Shown piece after piece: positions 10,454-21,345 of a DNA stretch of 64,000 nucleotides (the stretch's first letter is position 1; each line of letters starts with the position of its first letter). A program made the translations under genes and the position numbers. This stretch comes from Valencia hispanica (Eukaryota; Chordata; Actinopteri; Cyprinodontiformes; Valenciidae). The stretch is taken from the NCBI GenBank assembly GCA_963556495.2, contig OY747716.1, forward strand, positions 51,328,318 to 51,392,317, read 5' to 3'. The notes below the pieces were generated by a model. The model was not told where the DNA came from and searched no databases. It saw nothing but the letters and a program-made list of their open reading frames with translations.

Positions 10454-13400
10454 TGGGCTACATTGATAACTGGCGAACATTTTGGGGAAAACCTGGTCTG
10501 ATCCGGAGAGACGGCATCCATCCCACTTTGGATGGAACAGCTCTTCTTTCTAGGAATATGGCCGAATTTATTAGTCCTCCAAAACACTGACAACCCAGGG
10601 TCCAGACCAGGAAGCAGAGTCGTAGTTTAACCCACCTCTCTGCTGCTTCTGTACTGTTACCCACCCATTACCCTATAGAAACAGTGTCTTGCCCACGGCC
10701 AAAATTAAATGGATTAAAAGTTAAGCCAACAAAAGCAAATTATGGAAATCTCATAAAAATAAATACATCTTTGACTGAACAGAAAAATAAATCTATTAAA
10801 TGTGGTTTATTAAACATAAGATCTCTCTCCTCAAAGACTTTGTTAGTAAATGACTTGATTTGTGATAATCACATTGATTTCCTTTGTCTCACAGAAACCT
10901 GGTTGCAGCAGGAGGATTATGTCAGTATAAATGAGTCAACTCCTTCCAGTCATTTAAATTTTCACATTCCTAGAAATACTGGGCGAGGAGGAGGAGTTGC
11001 AACCATTTTTCGTTCTGATTTAGTAATTAGTCCCAGACCAATTGATAGCTACAGTTCTTTTGAACATCTAACCCTTAATTTTCCTCATCCAAGTTGCAAA
11101 ACATTAAGACCATTTTTGTTTGTGGTTTTGTATCGTCCACCAGGCCCTTCCTCTCAATTCTTGGATCAGATCTCACATTTTTTATCTGATTTAGTATTAA
11201 ATACTGATAGGGTTATTATAGTGGGGGACTTTAATATTCATGTGGATACTGAAAGTGATAGCCTAAATGCAGCCTTTAGTGCTATTTTAGACTCAATTGG
11301 CTTTACTCAAAAAGTACAGGGATCGACCCACTCGGGCAAACACACTTTGGACCTTGTACTGACATACGGTATTGAGTGTGAGGAAATAACAGTCCACCCA
11401 CATAACCCGGTCCTGTCTGACCACTTCTTAATAACTTTTGAATTTACTTTTACTGACCATCTTAAATCTGAAAGAAAATTTCATTATAGTAGAGCTTTAT
11501 CAGACAATGCTGTAACAATTTTTAAAGAATCTGTTCCATTCTTACTTTCCTCAGTGTCTCAGGGTAACACAGTGGATGGCAGCAATTCTATCTCTAACCC
11601 TTCAGAAATTGATGATCTGGTTCACAGCGTTACGTCCTCATTGCGTTTGGCATTAGATAGTGTAGCCCCCTTAAAAAAGAAAGTGGCTAGCCATAGGAGG
11701 CTGACTCCTTGGTTCAACGCAGAGTTGCGTACTTTAAAGCAGAATACTAGGAAGTTGGAGAGAAAATGGCGCTCTACACACCTAGAGGATTCCTATTTAA
11801 CCTGGAATAACAGTCTATTGCTGCATAAAAAGACCCTTCGACAAGCTAGAACAGCATATTTTTCATCATTAATAGAGGCGAATAAAAACAATCCTAGGCT
11901 TCTTTTTAGTACAGTTGCCAAACTTACACAGAGTCATAGCTCTGTTGAGCCAACTATTCCCCCAGCTCTTAGCAGTGATGATTTTATGGGATTCTTCATA
12001 AATAAAATTAATTCTATTAAAAATAAAATCATTGGCATCCTCCCAAACATGATTACTTCTTCCTCAGTAAATGAGGTAGTATCTGAAAGAACTGTAGAAC
12101 CTCAGTTGTGCTTAGGCTGTTTTGATTCAGTCGAGCTTTCGGAATTATCAAAAATATTAGCCTCATCTAAACCTTCAACTTGTATGTTGGACCCAATCCC
12201 AACCAAATTATTTAAAGAAGTGTTCCATTTGGTTCCTGGCCCCATTTAGGATATGATGAATCTATCCTTAGTAAACGGATACGTACCACAGGAATTTAAA
12301 ATAGCTGTAATTAAACCTTTACTCAAGAAACCTTCCCTTGATCAAGATGACTTAGTGAATTACAGACCTATATCTAACCTTCCTTTCTTATCCAAAGTCC
12401 TTGAGAAATTTGTTGCTAATCAAGTCTGTGAGGATCTAAACAGTAACGAGCTGTTTGAACAGTTTCAGTCAGGTTTTAGAGCTCATCATAGCACTGAAAC
12501 AGCACTGGTGAAGGTTACTAATGATATTCTCATGGCCTCAGATAATGGACTTGTGTCTGTTCTGGTTTTGTTAGATCTCAGTGCTGCTTTTGACACAGTG
12601 AATCATAATATTCTCTTAGAAAGGCTTGAACATGTTGCAGGGATCAAAGGAACAGCACTAGGCTGGTTTAAATCATATTTGTCTGATAGATTCCAGTTTG
12701 TTCATCTAAATGATAAATCTTCTTCACTCTCAAGGGTTACTTGTGGAGTTCCACAGGGTTCTGTGCTTGGACCAATTCTGTTCACCATATATATGCTCCC
12801 AATTGGTAGAATCATTCGACAGCATGGGATACATTTCCACAGCTATGCAGATGATACACAACTATATTTATCCATAAATCCTGATGAACCCAGTCAGTTA
12901 GGTAGATTACAGGCATGTCTGGAAGACATAAAAACATGGATTACCCTAAACTTTTTGCTTTTAAATTCTGACAAGACAGAAGTTGCTGTCTTTGGACCAG
13001 AAGTTCTTAAACAGAAACTGATTAGTCAATCCCTTCATCTGGATGGCATTAAATTGGCCCCCAGTAATAACGTAAAGAACCTCGGCGTTATTTTTGACCA
13101 AGACTTGACATTTAAATCCCATATTAAACAGGTTTCTAGGATTTCTTTCTTTTACCTCCGGAATATTGCTAAAATTAGAAACATCCTGTCCAGGAGTGAT
13201 GCTGAGAAACTAGTCCATGCATTTGTTACCTCAAGGCTGGACTACTGTAATTCTTTACTATCAGGAAGTCCACAAAATGCCATTAAAAGCCTTCAGTTGA
13301 TCCAAAATGCGGCAGCAAGAGTTCTGATGAATATTAAAAAGAGAGATCACATTTCTCCTGCTTTAGCTTTCCTTCATTGGCTCCCTGTTAAATCCAGAAT

Positions 13401-14048
13401 AGATTTTAAGATCCTTCTTCTTACATACAAAGCCCTTAATAATCAAGCTCCATCATACATCAGAGATCTGATTGGTCCATATGTTCCTAACAGAGCCCTT
13501 TGCTCTCAGACTGCAGGTTTACTTGTAGTTCCTAGGATTTCTAAAAGTAGAATGGGAGGCAGATCTTTTAGTTATCAGGCTCCTCTCCTGTGGAACCAGC
13601 TCCCAGCTTTAGTCCGTGAGGCAGACACTCTGTTTACTTTTAAGGCCAGGCTTAAAACTTTCCTTTTTGATAAAGCTTATAGTTAGAGTGGCTTAGGTCA
13701 TCCTGAGCTATCTCTGTAGTTATGCTGCTATAGGCTTAGACTGCTGGAGGACAGACTTTTCTTCACTCTGCCACTTCCTTTTCTCCTACGACTCTCCAGT
13801 TGTATTACAGTACATTCTGTTCTTTCGACTGTTAACTTTGTTTTCTCTCAGTGTTTTTCTCTCCATAGAAGATATACCTGGTCTGGTATCCTGCTTGGCT
13901 GCAATGCCCTGTTGGACGGGGGGCATCGACTGGGATGATGCTCCCAGTAACTGAACATCCACTGTGTCCTGTTATCAACTTTTTACTTTCTGTAACATAG
14001 AAAGTTCTCATATATCAGATCTTCTGTTCCTTCTGTGTTTCTGCTCTG
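10454..14048 (+). mobile_element. L2-type LINE (subfamily L2-1), 5'-truncated, no 3' tail
   Basis: The copy starts inside ORF1, at the C-terminal end of an SGNH-type esterase domain (LIRRDGIHPTLDG, 10498-10536), and carries almost all of ORF2. It is inserted in the hAT codon run LHCII|HQTEL, with a 5-bp GAATG at both borders (10449-10453, 14049-14053). Compared with the inverted copy at 29770-32349 it lacks the last ~350 bp of the 3' UTR, including the AATTC-type tail. Confidence 0.9.
10684..13686 (+). pseudogene. L2-1 ORF2 endonuclease-reverse transcriptase with one nonsense codon
   Basis: An open frame of about 1,000 codons, interrupted once by TAG at 12247-12249 where the copy at 29770-32349 has a leucine codon. 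The N-terminal part is an apurinic-type endonuclease: [27 protein letters not shown] and the catalytic SDH of [10 protein letters not shown]. The C-terminal part is the reverse transcriptase: FQSGFRAHHSTETALVKV, LDLSAAFDTVNH, GVPQGSVLGP and SYADDTQLY with the two catalytic aspartates, then a C-terminal block with LHWLPVKSRIDFKILLL. The first codon of the stretch is not ATG; the true start overlaps the end of ORF1 upstream. No other disruption is visible, so this is a young copy. Confidence 0.93.
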
Positions 14049-14092
14049 GAATGATGCAGTGTAATGAATTAAGTGTGGGGTGATCCGATATG
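14049..14092 (-). other. hAT sequence resuming after the L2 insertion
   Basis: The minus-strand reading continues the hAT transposase directly (PTLNSLHCII), which together with 10440-10453 restores the pre-insertion sequence and fixes the L2 boundary to within a few bases. Confidence 0.75.
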
Positions 14093-15146
14093 AGACATGA
14101 TGCTAACCCCCTCATTTTTCCAATCATAGATGACCCACCATCAGTCACAAGAAGGTTGATTTTATTCATGTCCAGATAATTTTTATCAAAAAAACCCTAT
14201 CAAATTGTACATCGCCTCACCTGTTGCGTTGCTCTTGACGGGCAAAAGGCACAGTGGCTCCTTTTTAAAACCTATCTCACAAACAGCGAGCTGCGCAGTA
14301 TCTGTTTCATCTGTAGAATTGTCCACAGCTAATGACATGTAATCCACACATCAGTTCGTTAAGTAACGTTGAAAAACTGTCCTCATACAAAAATTTCACT
14401 CTCCATGCCGCAGTGGAGTCCGACAGCTGATTATGCCTCACGCGGTTAAGGATTTCATCCTTCTGCTTGTCCCTGGCTAACAACTCCACCACAATCCCCA
14501 AAGTGCTAACTTTTACAAACTCAGCTTCCATAAATGGCTTTCCCTTTTTAGCCAGTTCCTAAGAGACACGAAGCGGGCCAACGGTGGCTTTTTCAGCAGA
14601 AGTAGCAGATTTCGTCAAGATTGTTGATGTGGTTGAATAAGGTGTTTAAAGCCACAATCTTGTCTTTTCTTGCGGTGCCACCAACCAGGAAAGCTGCACT
14701 GAAGCTAGCATGTTTTGTCTCGTAATGCCGTTTAATGTTAACTTTGCATACAGCAACTGTCTGCTGACAAATTAAACAAAGAGGTTTGGCATTTGCATGA
14801 GATGGTAATATGTCTGTTTTCAGCATCCACTTTTCTTAATTTGCTAGCTTTGCTCATTTTTGCTCTTTACTCAGGCAGACACGTCTTGAACTGTGTAGTT
14901 GTTATAGATTAAAGCGTTTGTGTTAACTGGCGACCAATGTATGGTTGATACTAAACAGGAGGACGGCCCTTATAGCTGCCCTTGTTTGTGCCCGTTTTTT
15001 CTTCTGCAGAAATAAAACGAGTGTATTTTTCTTGGTTTGACTCTGTTAATTTAGAGCACTTGTGGGAATGGCCGCAGGCCAATCAGCAGCTACTCATGGG
15101 CCGAACTTGGACCGCGGGCCGTGAGATGAGTATAGATGCTCCAGCA

Positions 15147-16095
15147 GGTTCCAGGTTCCACAAAGGTCTAGTGTCTGTGGGAGTGGGAACAACAACAATC
15201 AGTTATATTAGTTTATTGCTGATATTTCTGTGAAATAGTGTGAAAGTTTTCTCTAAAGTCCTTATAGGACACAGCTCAGTGTGGGAGCTGCCAGGTTCAC
15301 ACAGGCTGAGCTCCAAGCTGCTGAATGAAGTCTCAGCTCTCAGGTTGTGAAGGACGTCCCTCTGCAGGTTCAGGAAGCTCAGCTTGCTCTACTACCTGAT
15401 TCACCAAGGGAGGAAAACTCAAATCAACATCTCAGGCTCACAGAGGACTGAGGAAGCACCAACACGAGGAGCTGCTGCTGTTAGGAAGATTTTATCAGGG
15501 TTCTACCTGGCGTGGCTCCTCCTCTCATCCTCATGTTCATCAGAACCAAGAGCAGAACTTTGGTCCAGAACCAACCTGAATTCTGCTCCATCTTTGAGTT
15601 GCAGCTTTAATGAAGCATCTCCATGTTAAACCTGATCACCACTGGCAGAGTAATCTGCTCCGCGTGTCTGAAGTCAATGTCCAGATAAACTCTGATCTGT
15701 TAAATGGCTTCATTTGCTAAATGTCTTCCATTATCAGCAGAAACTGTGTTTGGCAGTCTGGCTGCTACTTGTCTAACTGTCTGACAGTCAGTTCAGGCTC
15801 CTTTTATGATAAATCAATCTACCCTGCATGTTTTAGATTGAGGCAGAAAGCAGCACAGGTCAATAGGGACTTTTTCTCCTGCTCCACCTACTGCTCCCAT
15901 AGCCTCAGATCACCACTGTCAACATTTTCTTTCTGAACTCTTTAAACCAGTTTGACTGGATCAGATATTAGACACCAGTTCATCATTTTTCTGTGACTTT
16001 TACATTCAGTGTAATTAATTTTCTTCATTTGTTCATATTTCCGTTTTAACCTGCATCCTCTTGGCTTCAGCTCACATGTTTTATTCTTTATTCAG
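15147..16095 (+). other. NLR-A intron, right of the hAT nest
   Basis: The first 90 bp match 62815-62880, part of the first introns of NLR-C, so intron sequence is shared across the cluster. From about 15938 the sequence is closely similar to 5786-5954, the lead-in to the other LRR exon, with the same pyrimidine-rich acceptor. The part in between (15240-15930) is host-like, moderately GC-rich and without an exon I can support. Confidence 0.6.
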
Positions 16096-16248
16096 ATTGA
16101 TTGACTGCAGGTTGTCAGAGATCAGCTGTTCTTCTCTGGTCTCAGCTCTGAAGTCCAACCCCTCCCATCTGACACAACTGGACCTGAGCTTCAACCACAT
16201 CAAGGAGTCAGATTTTGAGCAGCTGAAGGATCTTGTAGAGACTCTGAG
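16096..16248 (+). CDS. NLR-A: last LRR exon
   Basis: This 153-nt exon starts after TTTATTCAG and ends at CTGAG|GTCAGT, phase 2 on both sides. It encodes [19 protein letters not shown] followed by [20 protein letters not shown], a closing form of the repeat also seen in the NLR-B exon at 54370 ([15 protein letters not shown]). Splicing to 17170 keeps the frame. The first 100 bp are almost identical to the exon at 5955, so these modules were copied recently together with flanking intron sequence. Confidence 0.85.
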
Positions 16249-17169
16249 GTCAGTAGATGGTTGAAGTGAGTCCAGCTGCTGTCAGCAGTATTGAACTAAA
16301 CTCAGTTAGTATCAAAGTAAAGATCCAGTGTTTCCAGTAAAGCTGCAGCTTCTCAGTGGGAGGAGAATGGTGACAGGCTTCCTGATTAGACACAGAGACA
16401 ACAATGAGCCAATCAGATGAGCCAGAAGCTTGTTGTGTTCATGTCTGCAGGAAATCCATCTGGATTCCATCTGCCAGCCTTCCAACATGTATAGAGACAG
16501 TGGTCCTCATTCATCAAACTGTGGAAGCATCAGATCTGATCTCAGATCTGTTTGTTCTCTCATTTCAACAGGAAACAACTGATCAGTTTCATCTTTGTCA
16601 CAGATCTGAGATCAGTCTGACTGCAGCCTGGAAATCACTGGCTCTTATTTCACAAACCATGGTTCCATTTAGTAACCATGTGGTGTTTCTACAGAGCAGA
16701 AGCTCTGCTGAAGTCCACTCATCACATCTGGACGTGTGTCCTTCTGTCCTTAGCTTCATCCAGATGTGTTCAGGGACAGCCTCCATGTTTATTAGTCAGC
16801 TGATCATTCAGAAGCAGATGAGATGTTCATCAACAGCCAGAGTTTGTGTGTTTAGATGGAGCAGCAGGAAATCCATCACTACAGTGTTGGTGCAGTAATG
16901 AAGCCTTCATGACTCAGCAGTTTGTTTCCACTGTGGACTTGAGTGAAACCTGCAGAGGAAGCAGACTTGATGCTAAAAGTGTGTGCAGGTGTGTGAGCCT
17001 GGAGCTCAGTGTGTTCACTCCAACATGTTAACATGAGAGCTGAAAGGAAGCTGGCTACGCTCCACAGCTGCTCTTTCTACTGGATGTGCTGCATCACTGA
17101 CTGACAGCTGATGGAGGGAGGCTGGAAACACTCACTGATCTCCTCTCTTCTTCCTTCTTCTCTCTGCAG
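16249..17169 (+). other. NLR-A last intron, with a patch shared with NLR-B
   Basis: The whole intron is paralogous to the last NLR-B intron. Bases 16455-16985 differ from 57795-58320 at only four places that I can find, whereas 16255-16430 against 54545-54730 is visibly more diverged. The open frames in this patch are chance: they lie in an intron and show no protein family features. Confidence 0.8.
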
Positions 17170-17206
17170 GTGGTGGTCACTATCTGTTGTAAAGGAGAGA
17201 AGCTGA
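17170..17206 (+). CDS. NLR-A: terminal coding exon
   Basis: The exon begins after TCTCTGCAG. Joined in phase 2 to the preceding LRR exon it encodes R-WWSLSVVKERS and a TGA stop at 17204-17206. Fish NLRs that lack a B30.2 domain commonly end a few residues after the last LRR, as here. The paralogous NLR-B exon at 59443 starts at the same place but ends after YW. Downstream 3' UTR runs to the AATAAA at 17532. Confidence 0.7.
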
Positions 17207-17531
17207 TCTGTGTCCTGATGATCCTCAGAGGTTGAAGCTGCCGCATTTTGAGTTTAAAGAGACTCTGACTGGATCATGATGATGAACTCTGAGCTGAAAG
17301 ATTTTCTTCCTGTTTATTTGATCACGTCTGTCATTTACTGTCTGATATGGTTTGTCTCTTGGTTAAAAAAACAATAATTATATTTGTTTCTTGTTTTCCC
17401 CTCAAAGCTAAAGTGGTATGTATTCACATGCATGTAAACTATGTTTCAGGTGTTATTTTTGGGCTCTCAGATATGTTCATATTACTGGTTTCACTTATAT
17501 TTCCTACACTGAAGATTCTTTGAAGCATTCA

Positions 17532-17537
17532 AATAAA
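17532..17537 (+). terminator. Polyadenylation signal AATAAA of NLR-A
   Basis: An AATAAA hexamer lies 326 bp after the NLR-A stop codon and just upstream of a Harbinger MITE. No other strong hexamer is seen between the stop and this site. Assignment is by position only. Confidence 0.5.
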
Positions 17538-17566
17538 TATAACTAATCACACTGACATCATTGTTA

Positions 17567-18297
17567 TGGGGCGTTCGCACCGGTCAGCGCGTCCAGGCGT
17601 CAAATCGCTCAAACGGACGAAAGTCGACGCTTTAAAATTAAAACCCAGCTGCTTGCACACTTTGTAGTCTGCGTCGGCGCGTCGGGGCATCAGCGCATCA
17701 CGTCATTACGTCAGCGTGCGGGCGTGGATTTGTCTGTTGCTAGTTGTTTACAACATGGCGGATCATGCCGAGTGGCTTGGGTTTATTTAATTAATGAAGC
17801 CACACAAGCCAGACAACGTCGTCTAAACACATAAGAAAGTTAAAAGAGAAATATTAAACGGCTTACCTGGCACTCAAATATCCTCCGATATCTTCCTCCA
17901 GATAGATCCGATCTCTTCCTGTCTTTGTAAAAGACGAAGACGGATCATATAATTCACAAACATTACACACAGCGAGAGTTGATCCTCCATCTTGAATGAA
18001 TGACTTGCATATCCACCCATAGAAGGAGTAACTACGTCAGTACAAAGAGTCGCTCTGATTGGTTGACGCCCCGTTTGCTGCCTGAAAGTTCAGTTTTCCC
18101 AACTTCACGCAGCAGCTGCTCCGACGGTCCGTCAACACATCCGAGCAGCAGCCGTGTGGAGGCGCTGATGCCAGCTGCGCCGACGTGCGTGACTTGCTGC
18201 GGGGCATCTTGGCGCCCACTTGATGTTAGATACCATAGACTTGTATGTAATCTAGCTGCCCTGCTGCCTGGACGCGCTGACCAGTGTGAACGTGCCT
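17567..18297. mobile_element. GC-rich non-autonomous PIF/Harbinger element (MITE)
   Basis: The termini are imperfect inverted repeats of about 30 bp sharing GGTCAGCGCGTCCAGGC (left 17583-17599, complement on the right 18266-18282). The flanks are TTA at 17564-17566 and 18298-18300, the TWA target duplication of PIF/Harbinger. The 731 bp interior is CpG-rich, unlike its AT-rich surroundings, and has no transposase. Open frames inside (18000-18440 and its complement) span the terminal repeat and are not genes. Confidence 0.82.
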
Positions 18298-18503
18298 TTA
18301 GAGGGAAATACTTAAGCCAATCTCGTGTTATGATGAAATCTGTTGTTATACTTCCAACAGCCAGCAGGCGGAGACATGTTTACATAAATCTAAAAACGTT
18401 GAGACTGTTTCTGCAGAAACACCTAAAAACCTATAAATAAGCCTCAGTTTGAGCAGCTCTGATGTTAAAGAGGCTGTTTAGATGTGCAGATTTCACAGAG
18501 ATA

Positions 18504-18840
18504 CAGTTGAGACCAGATATTTACATACACTGTAGACAGAGAGACTCAAACTAATTTTCACCGTCTAACATTAAATTGGTGTTTCTGCTTCAGCTGTTAG
18601 GAATATTTTAATTATTTCTTGTTCATAGCTCATGTCTGATAGTCAGATAAATTTTAAATGGTTGAAAAAAAAAACTAAAAAGTAAGGGCCATAACTTCAC
18701 ATGAAGTTTACAGAAAAAACCTGAAAACGCAACAAGGAAATCTAAACATGGTGGAAAAAAGAGACACAGGTTGCATGACGTGTTGATGTCAGAGTGGTGA
18801 GTAATAATGTGATCAGCACCACAGACAGGGGTACCTGAAG
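18504..18840 (+). mobile_element. Tc1-type terminal repeat fragment (salmonid/Sleeping Beauty-like end)
   Basis: The sequence starts after TA with CAGTTGAGACCAGATATTTA and continues TACATACACTGTA, close to the outer terminal repeat of the Sleeping Beauty class of fish Tc1 elements. No matching right end or transposase follows, so it is an isolated end or a decayed MITE. The right boundary is approximate. Bases 18298-18503 before it are unassigned. Confidence 0.55.
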
Positions 18841-19484
18841 AAGTCCAGGGTCCCCATTTATCAAACGTATGTAGAAACTGTTCTATATTTCTTCTTTATG
18901 TTTCGTGTTTGGTCAGTTCATTAGTGGGTTTGGTTGACCTTGGTTGGATGCTTGGTCTTGGTGCTCTGCGGTGTGTGGGAGAGAGATTCGGGAGCTGGTT
19001 GAGCTTGGTGTCCGGGTGCTGGCTGGTCTTGGTCTGGAGATGCCGTCCATCCGCTGGGGCTATTGGTGTGGTGCCCCGGCATGGGGCGGTGGGTGGATCC
19101 ACCCTGGCATAGCTGGCTGCCGGCAGAGCCTATGGGCTTGTCGCTGCGGCCCCCCTGGCCCCTGCATTATAGCTGTGGGATTTCCTCCTGGGGCTCTCCT
19201 CTGCTCCTTTCTTGGGGGTGTGGTGAGCTCTTCGTTGGTCCGCCTGGGTCTCCTTTGCTCTGAGGGTCCTTTGTGTTTCTATGGCTCCGATCTCCCTTAT
19301 GTCTGTGTCGATTCCTAGGAGGTGGATCCATGGCTTCTCACACCAATTATTGAATACTCTTATGGAAAAACCTAATATGCACAAGTATGGTCTAAAACAA
19401 ACACACAGCTGTGGGGATTCAGGTGTTTATATATACATTCTTGGGCTGAGGTTACCATTACTGAGTCTTATATTCAGTTATATA

Positions 19485-19892
19485 GTTATAATTCAATTCA
19501 GTTTATTTATATAGCGCCAATTCACAACAGATGTCATCTCAAGGCTCTTAACAAGAAGTCATTTCAATACATTTATACAAACATTCCAATCAGTTTAAAA
19601 GTTTCCTATTTAAGGAATCCCAGCAGATTGCGTCAGTCATTGGCGTGAGGTTGGGCCCCGTTGATGCAGACTTTCCAACCACAGCAATCCTTCAGCAATC
19701 CCTCATACTGAGCAAGCATGTAGCGACGGTGGAGAGGAAAAACTCCCCTTTAACAGGAAGAAACCTCCAACAGAACCAGGCTCAGTAGGAGCGGCCATCT
19801 GCCACGACCGTCTGGGGGTTTGAGAAGACAGAGCAGAAACACAGAAGGAACAGAAGATCTGATATAAGAGAACTTTCTATGTTACAGAAAGA
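19485..19892 (-). mobile_element. L2-1 LINE, 3' UTR-only insertion
   Basis: About 400 bp nearly identical to the 3' UTR end of the L2 copy at 29785-30190, in the same orientation, starting at the AATTC-rich tail and stopping upstream at a run also found at 14010-14048 on the other strand. It is severely 5'-truncated and lies in a family R copy. Confidence 0.88.
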
Positions 19893-19985
19893 AAAATTGG
19901 TCCCATGAGCTTTTCAGTGACGCTGTTGCTGTATTTATATATCTATTTGTGGGTTGTGGTTGTATAGTTCTCAGTTTGCATTAAT

Positions 19986-20078
19986 GTAACACCACTTGAT
20001 CCTTGCTGGAACACTATTTCGTTTCACTGTTTACATACTGTAAATGGTTGAAATGACAATAAAATCCACTTGACTTGA
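19986..20078 (+). mobile_element. Short LINE 3' tail with ACTTG repeats
   Basis: A 90-bp piece that ends CAATAAAATCCACTTGACTT and then a further GACTTG unit, interrupting family R. The polyadenylation-like hexamer followed by a short tandem tail is the 3' end form of several fish LINEs; I cannot say which family. Confidence 0.5.
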
Positions 20079-20136
20079 CTTGCATTGTTTGATTTGTTTT
20101 GTCATTGTTTTTTCCCCGCTCTCTGCCGTCCTGCTG

Positions 20137-21345
20137 GTGTGGCTCAACAGAGCTATGACTCTGAGTAAGTTTGTTGACTGTACTAAAAAGAAACCTAGGA
20201 TTGTTTTTATTCGCCTCTATTAATGATGAAAAATATGCTGTTCTAGCTTGTCGAAGGGTCTTTTTATACTGCAGTAGACTGTTATTCCAGGTTAAATAGG
20301 AATCCTCTAGATGTGTAGATTCTACACTATCTAATGCCAAACGCAATGAGGACGTAACGCTGTGAACCAGATCATCAATTTCTGAAGGGTTAGAGATAGA
20401 ATTGCTGCCATCCACTGTGTTACTCTGAGACACTGAGGAAAGTAAGAATGGAACAGATTCTTTAAAAATTGTTACAGCATTGTCTGATAAAGCTCTACTA
20501 TAATGACATTTTCTTTCAGGTTTAGGATGGTCAGTTAAAATAAATTCAAAAGTTATCAAAAAATGGTCAGACAGGACCGGGTTATGTGGGTGGACTGTTA
20601 TTTCCTCACACTCAATACCGTATGTCAGTACAAGGTCCAAAGTGTGTTTACCTGAGTGGGTCGATCCCTGTACTTTTTGAGTAAAGCCAATTGAGTCTAA
20701 AATAGCATTAAAGGCTGCATTTAGGCTATTACATTCAGTGTCCACATGAATATTAAAGTCCCCCAATATAATGATGCTATCAGTATTTAATAGTAAATCA
20801 GATAAAAAATGTGAGATCTGATCCAAGAATTGAGAGGAAGGGCCTGGTGGACGATACAAAACCACAAACAAAAATGGTCTTAATGTTTTGCAACTTGGAT
20901 GAGGAAAATTAGGGGTTAGATGTTCAAAAGAACTGTAGCTATCAATTGGTCTGGGACTAATTAGTAAATCAGAACGAAAAATGGTTGCAACTCCTCCTCC
21001 TCGCCCAGTATTTATTGGAATGTGAAAATTTAAATGACTGGAAGGAGTTGACTCATTTCTACTGACATAATCCTCCTGCTGCAACCAGGTTTCTGTGAGG
21101 CAAAATAAACAAGTGTTATCACAAATCAAGTAATTTACTAATATAGTCTGAGGGGAGAGATCTTATGTTAAATAAACCACATTTAATAGTTTTATTTTTC
21201 TGTTTAGTCAATGTTGTATATGTCTTTATGAGATTTTTATGATTTGCTCCTCTTAGGTTAACTTTTAATCCATTTGATTTTGGCCGTGGGCAAAACATTA
21301 AACTCTTCTGACTGCAGGACTGTTTATAACAGAAATACTGAAGGT
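20137..21345 (-). mobile_element. L2-1 LINE fragment, endonuclease domain
   Basis: A minus-strand reading from about 21350 gives the ORF2 start region (FCPRPKSNGLKVNL, CGLFNIRSL), then after a small break the endonuclease: [34 protein letters not shown], down to [10 protein letters not shown] at 20150. The open part is 20140-21129. About 60 bp are missing or altered near 21130 and the region between RLALDSV and STHLEDS is deleted relative to the copy at 10684. The RT domain is absent; the downstream border abuts family R. Confidence 0.88.

Larger units (their letters stand above)
6963..14857 (-). pseudogene. hAT transposase (BED-like zinc finger, GTF2IRD2/ZBED-like lineage), disrupted
   Basis: The pieces lie in order on the minus strand. 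The start is MSKASKLRKVDAEN at 14857; after a frameshift comes a BED-like zinc finger, CLICQQTVAVCKVNIKRHY (about 14790-14700), then FMEAEFVKV...VVELLARDKQKDEIL (14531-14400) and a block ending LHCII at 14054. The L2 interrupts here. The frame resumes with HQTELCTKLYGEM and DVRWLSGGRVLQRFSALRKD (10450-10180), down to the MYGSTYI of the C-terminal dimerisation domain at 9758. A Tc1 cuts that domain, and it resumes as CESGFSVMNLIKEKRRN at 7130. Frameshifts and both insertions make it non-functional. The family is inferred from these motifs. Confidence 0.85.
6508..15138 (-). mobile_element. hAT DNA transposon, heavily interrupted
   Basis: The ends are short imperfect inverted repeats (CAGATATACTCA on the left, complement of CATCTATACTCA on the right). 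They are flanked by 8-bp near-duplications TTCTAGCA (6500-6507) and CTCCAGCA (15139-15146), the target-site size expected of hAT. The uninterrupted paralogous site is visible around 62808-62815. The transposase lies on the minus strand. A Tc1 element (7131-9755) and an L2 (10454-14048) sit inside it, so about 6.2 kb of the 8.6 kb is later insertion. Confidence 0.88.
18895..20136 (+). mobile_element. Family R copy, diverged and interrupted
   Basis: Segments 18895-19484, 19893-19985 and 20079-20136 align in order with the copy at 7998-9031 (GC-rich half, then the conserved TGGGCTGAGGTTA and CCATGAG blocks, then TCTGCCGTCCTG). Two insertions separate them: an inverted L2 3' UTR (19485-19892) and a short LINE tail (19986-20078). 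The GC-rich half has lost many CpG sites, so this is an older copy. Confidence 0.75.

Noticed and set aside
18000..18440. 146-codon frame across the right end of the GC-rich MITE
   Set aside because: It spans the terminal repeat and the target duplication; no protein features.
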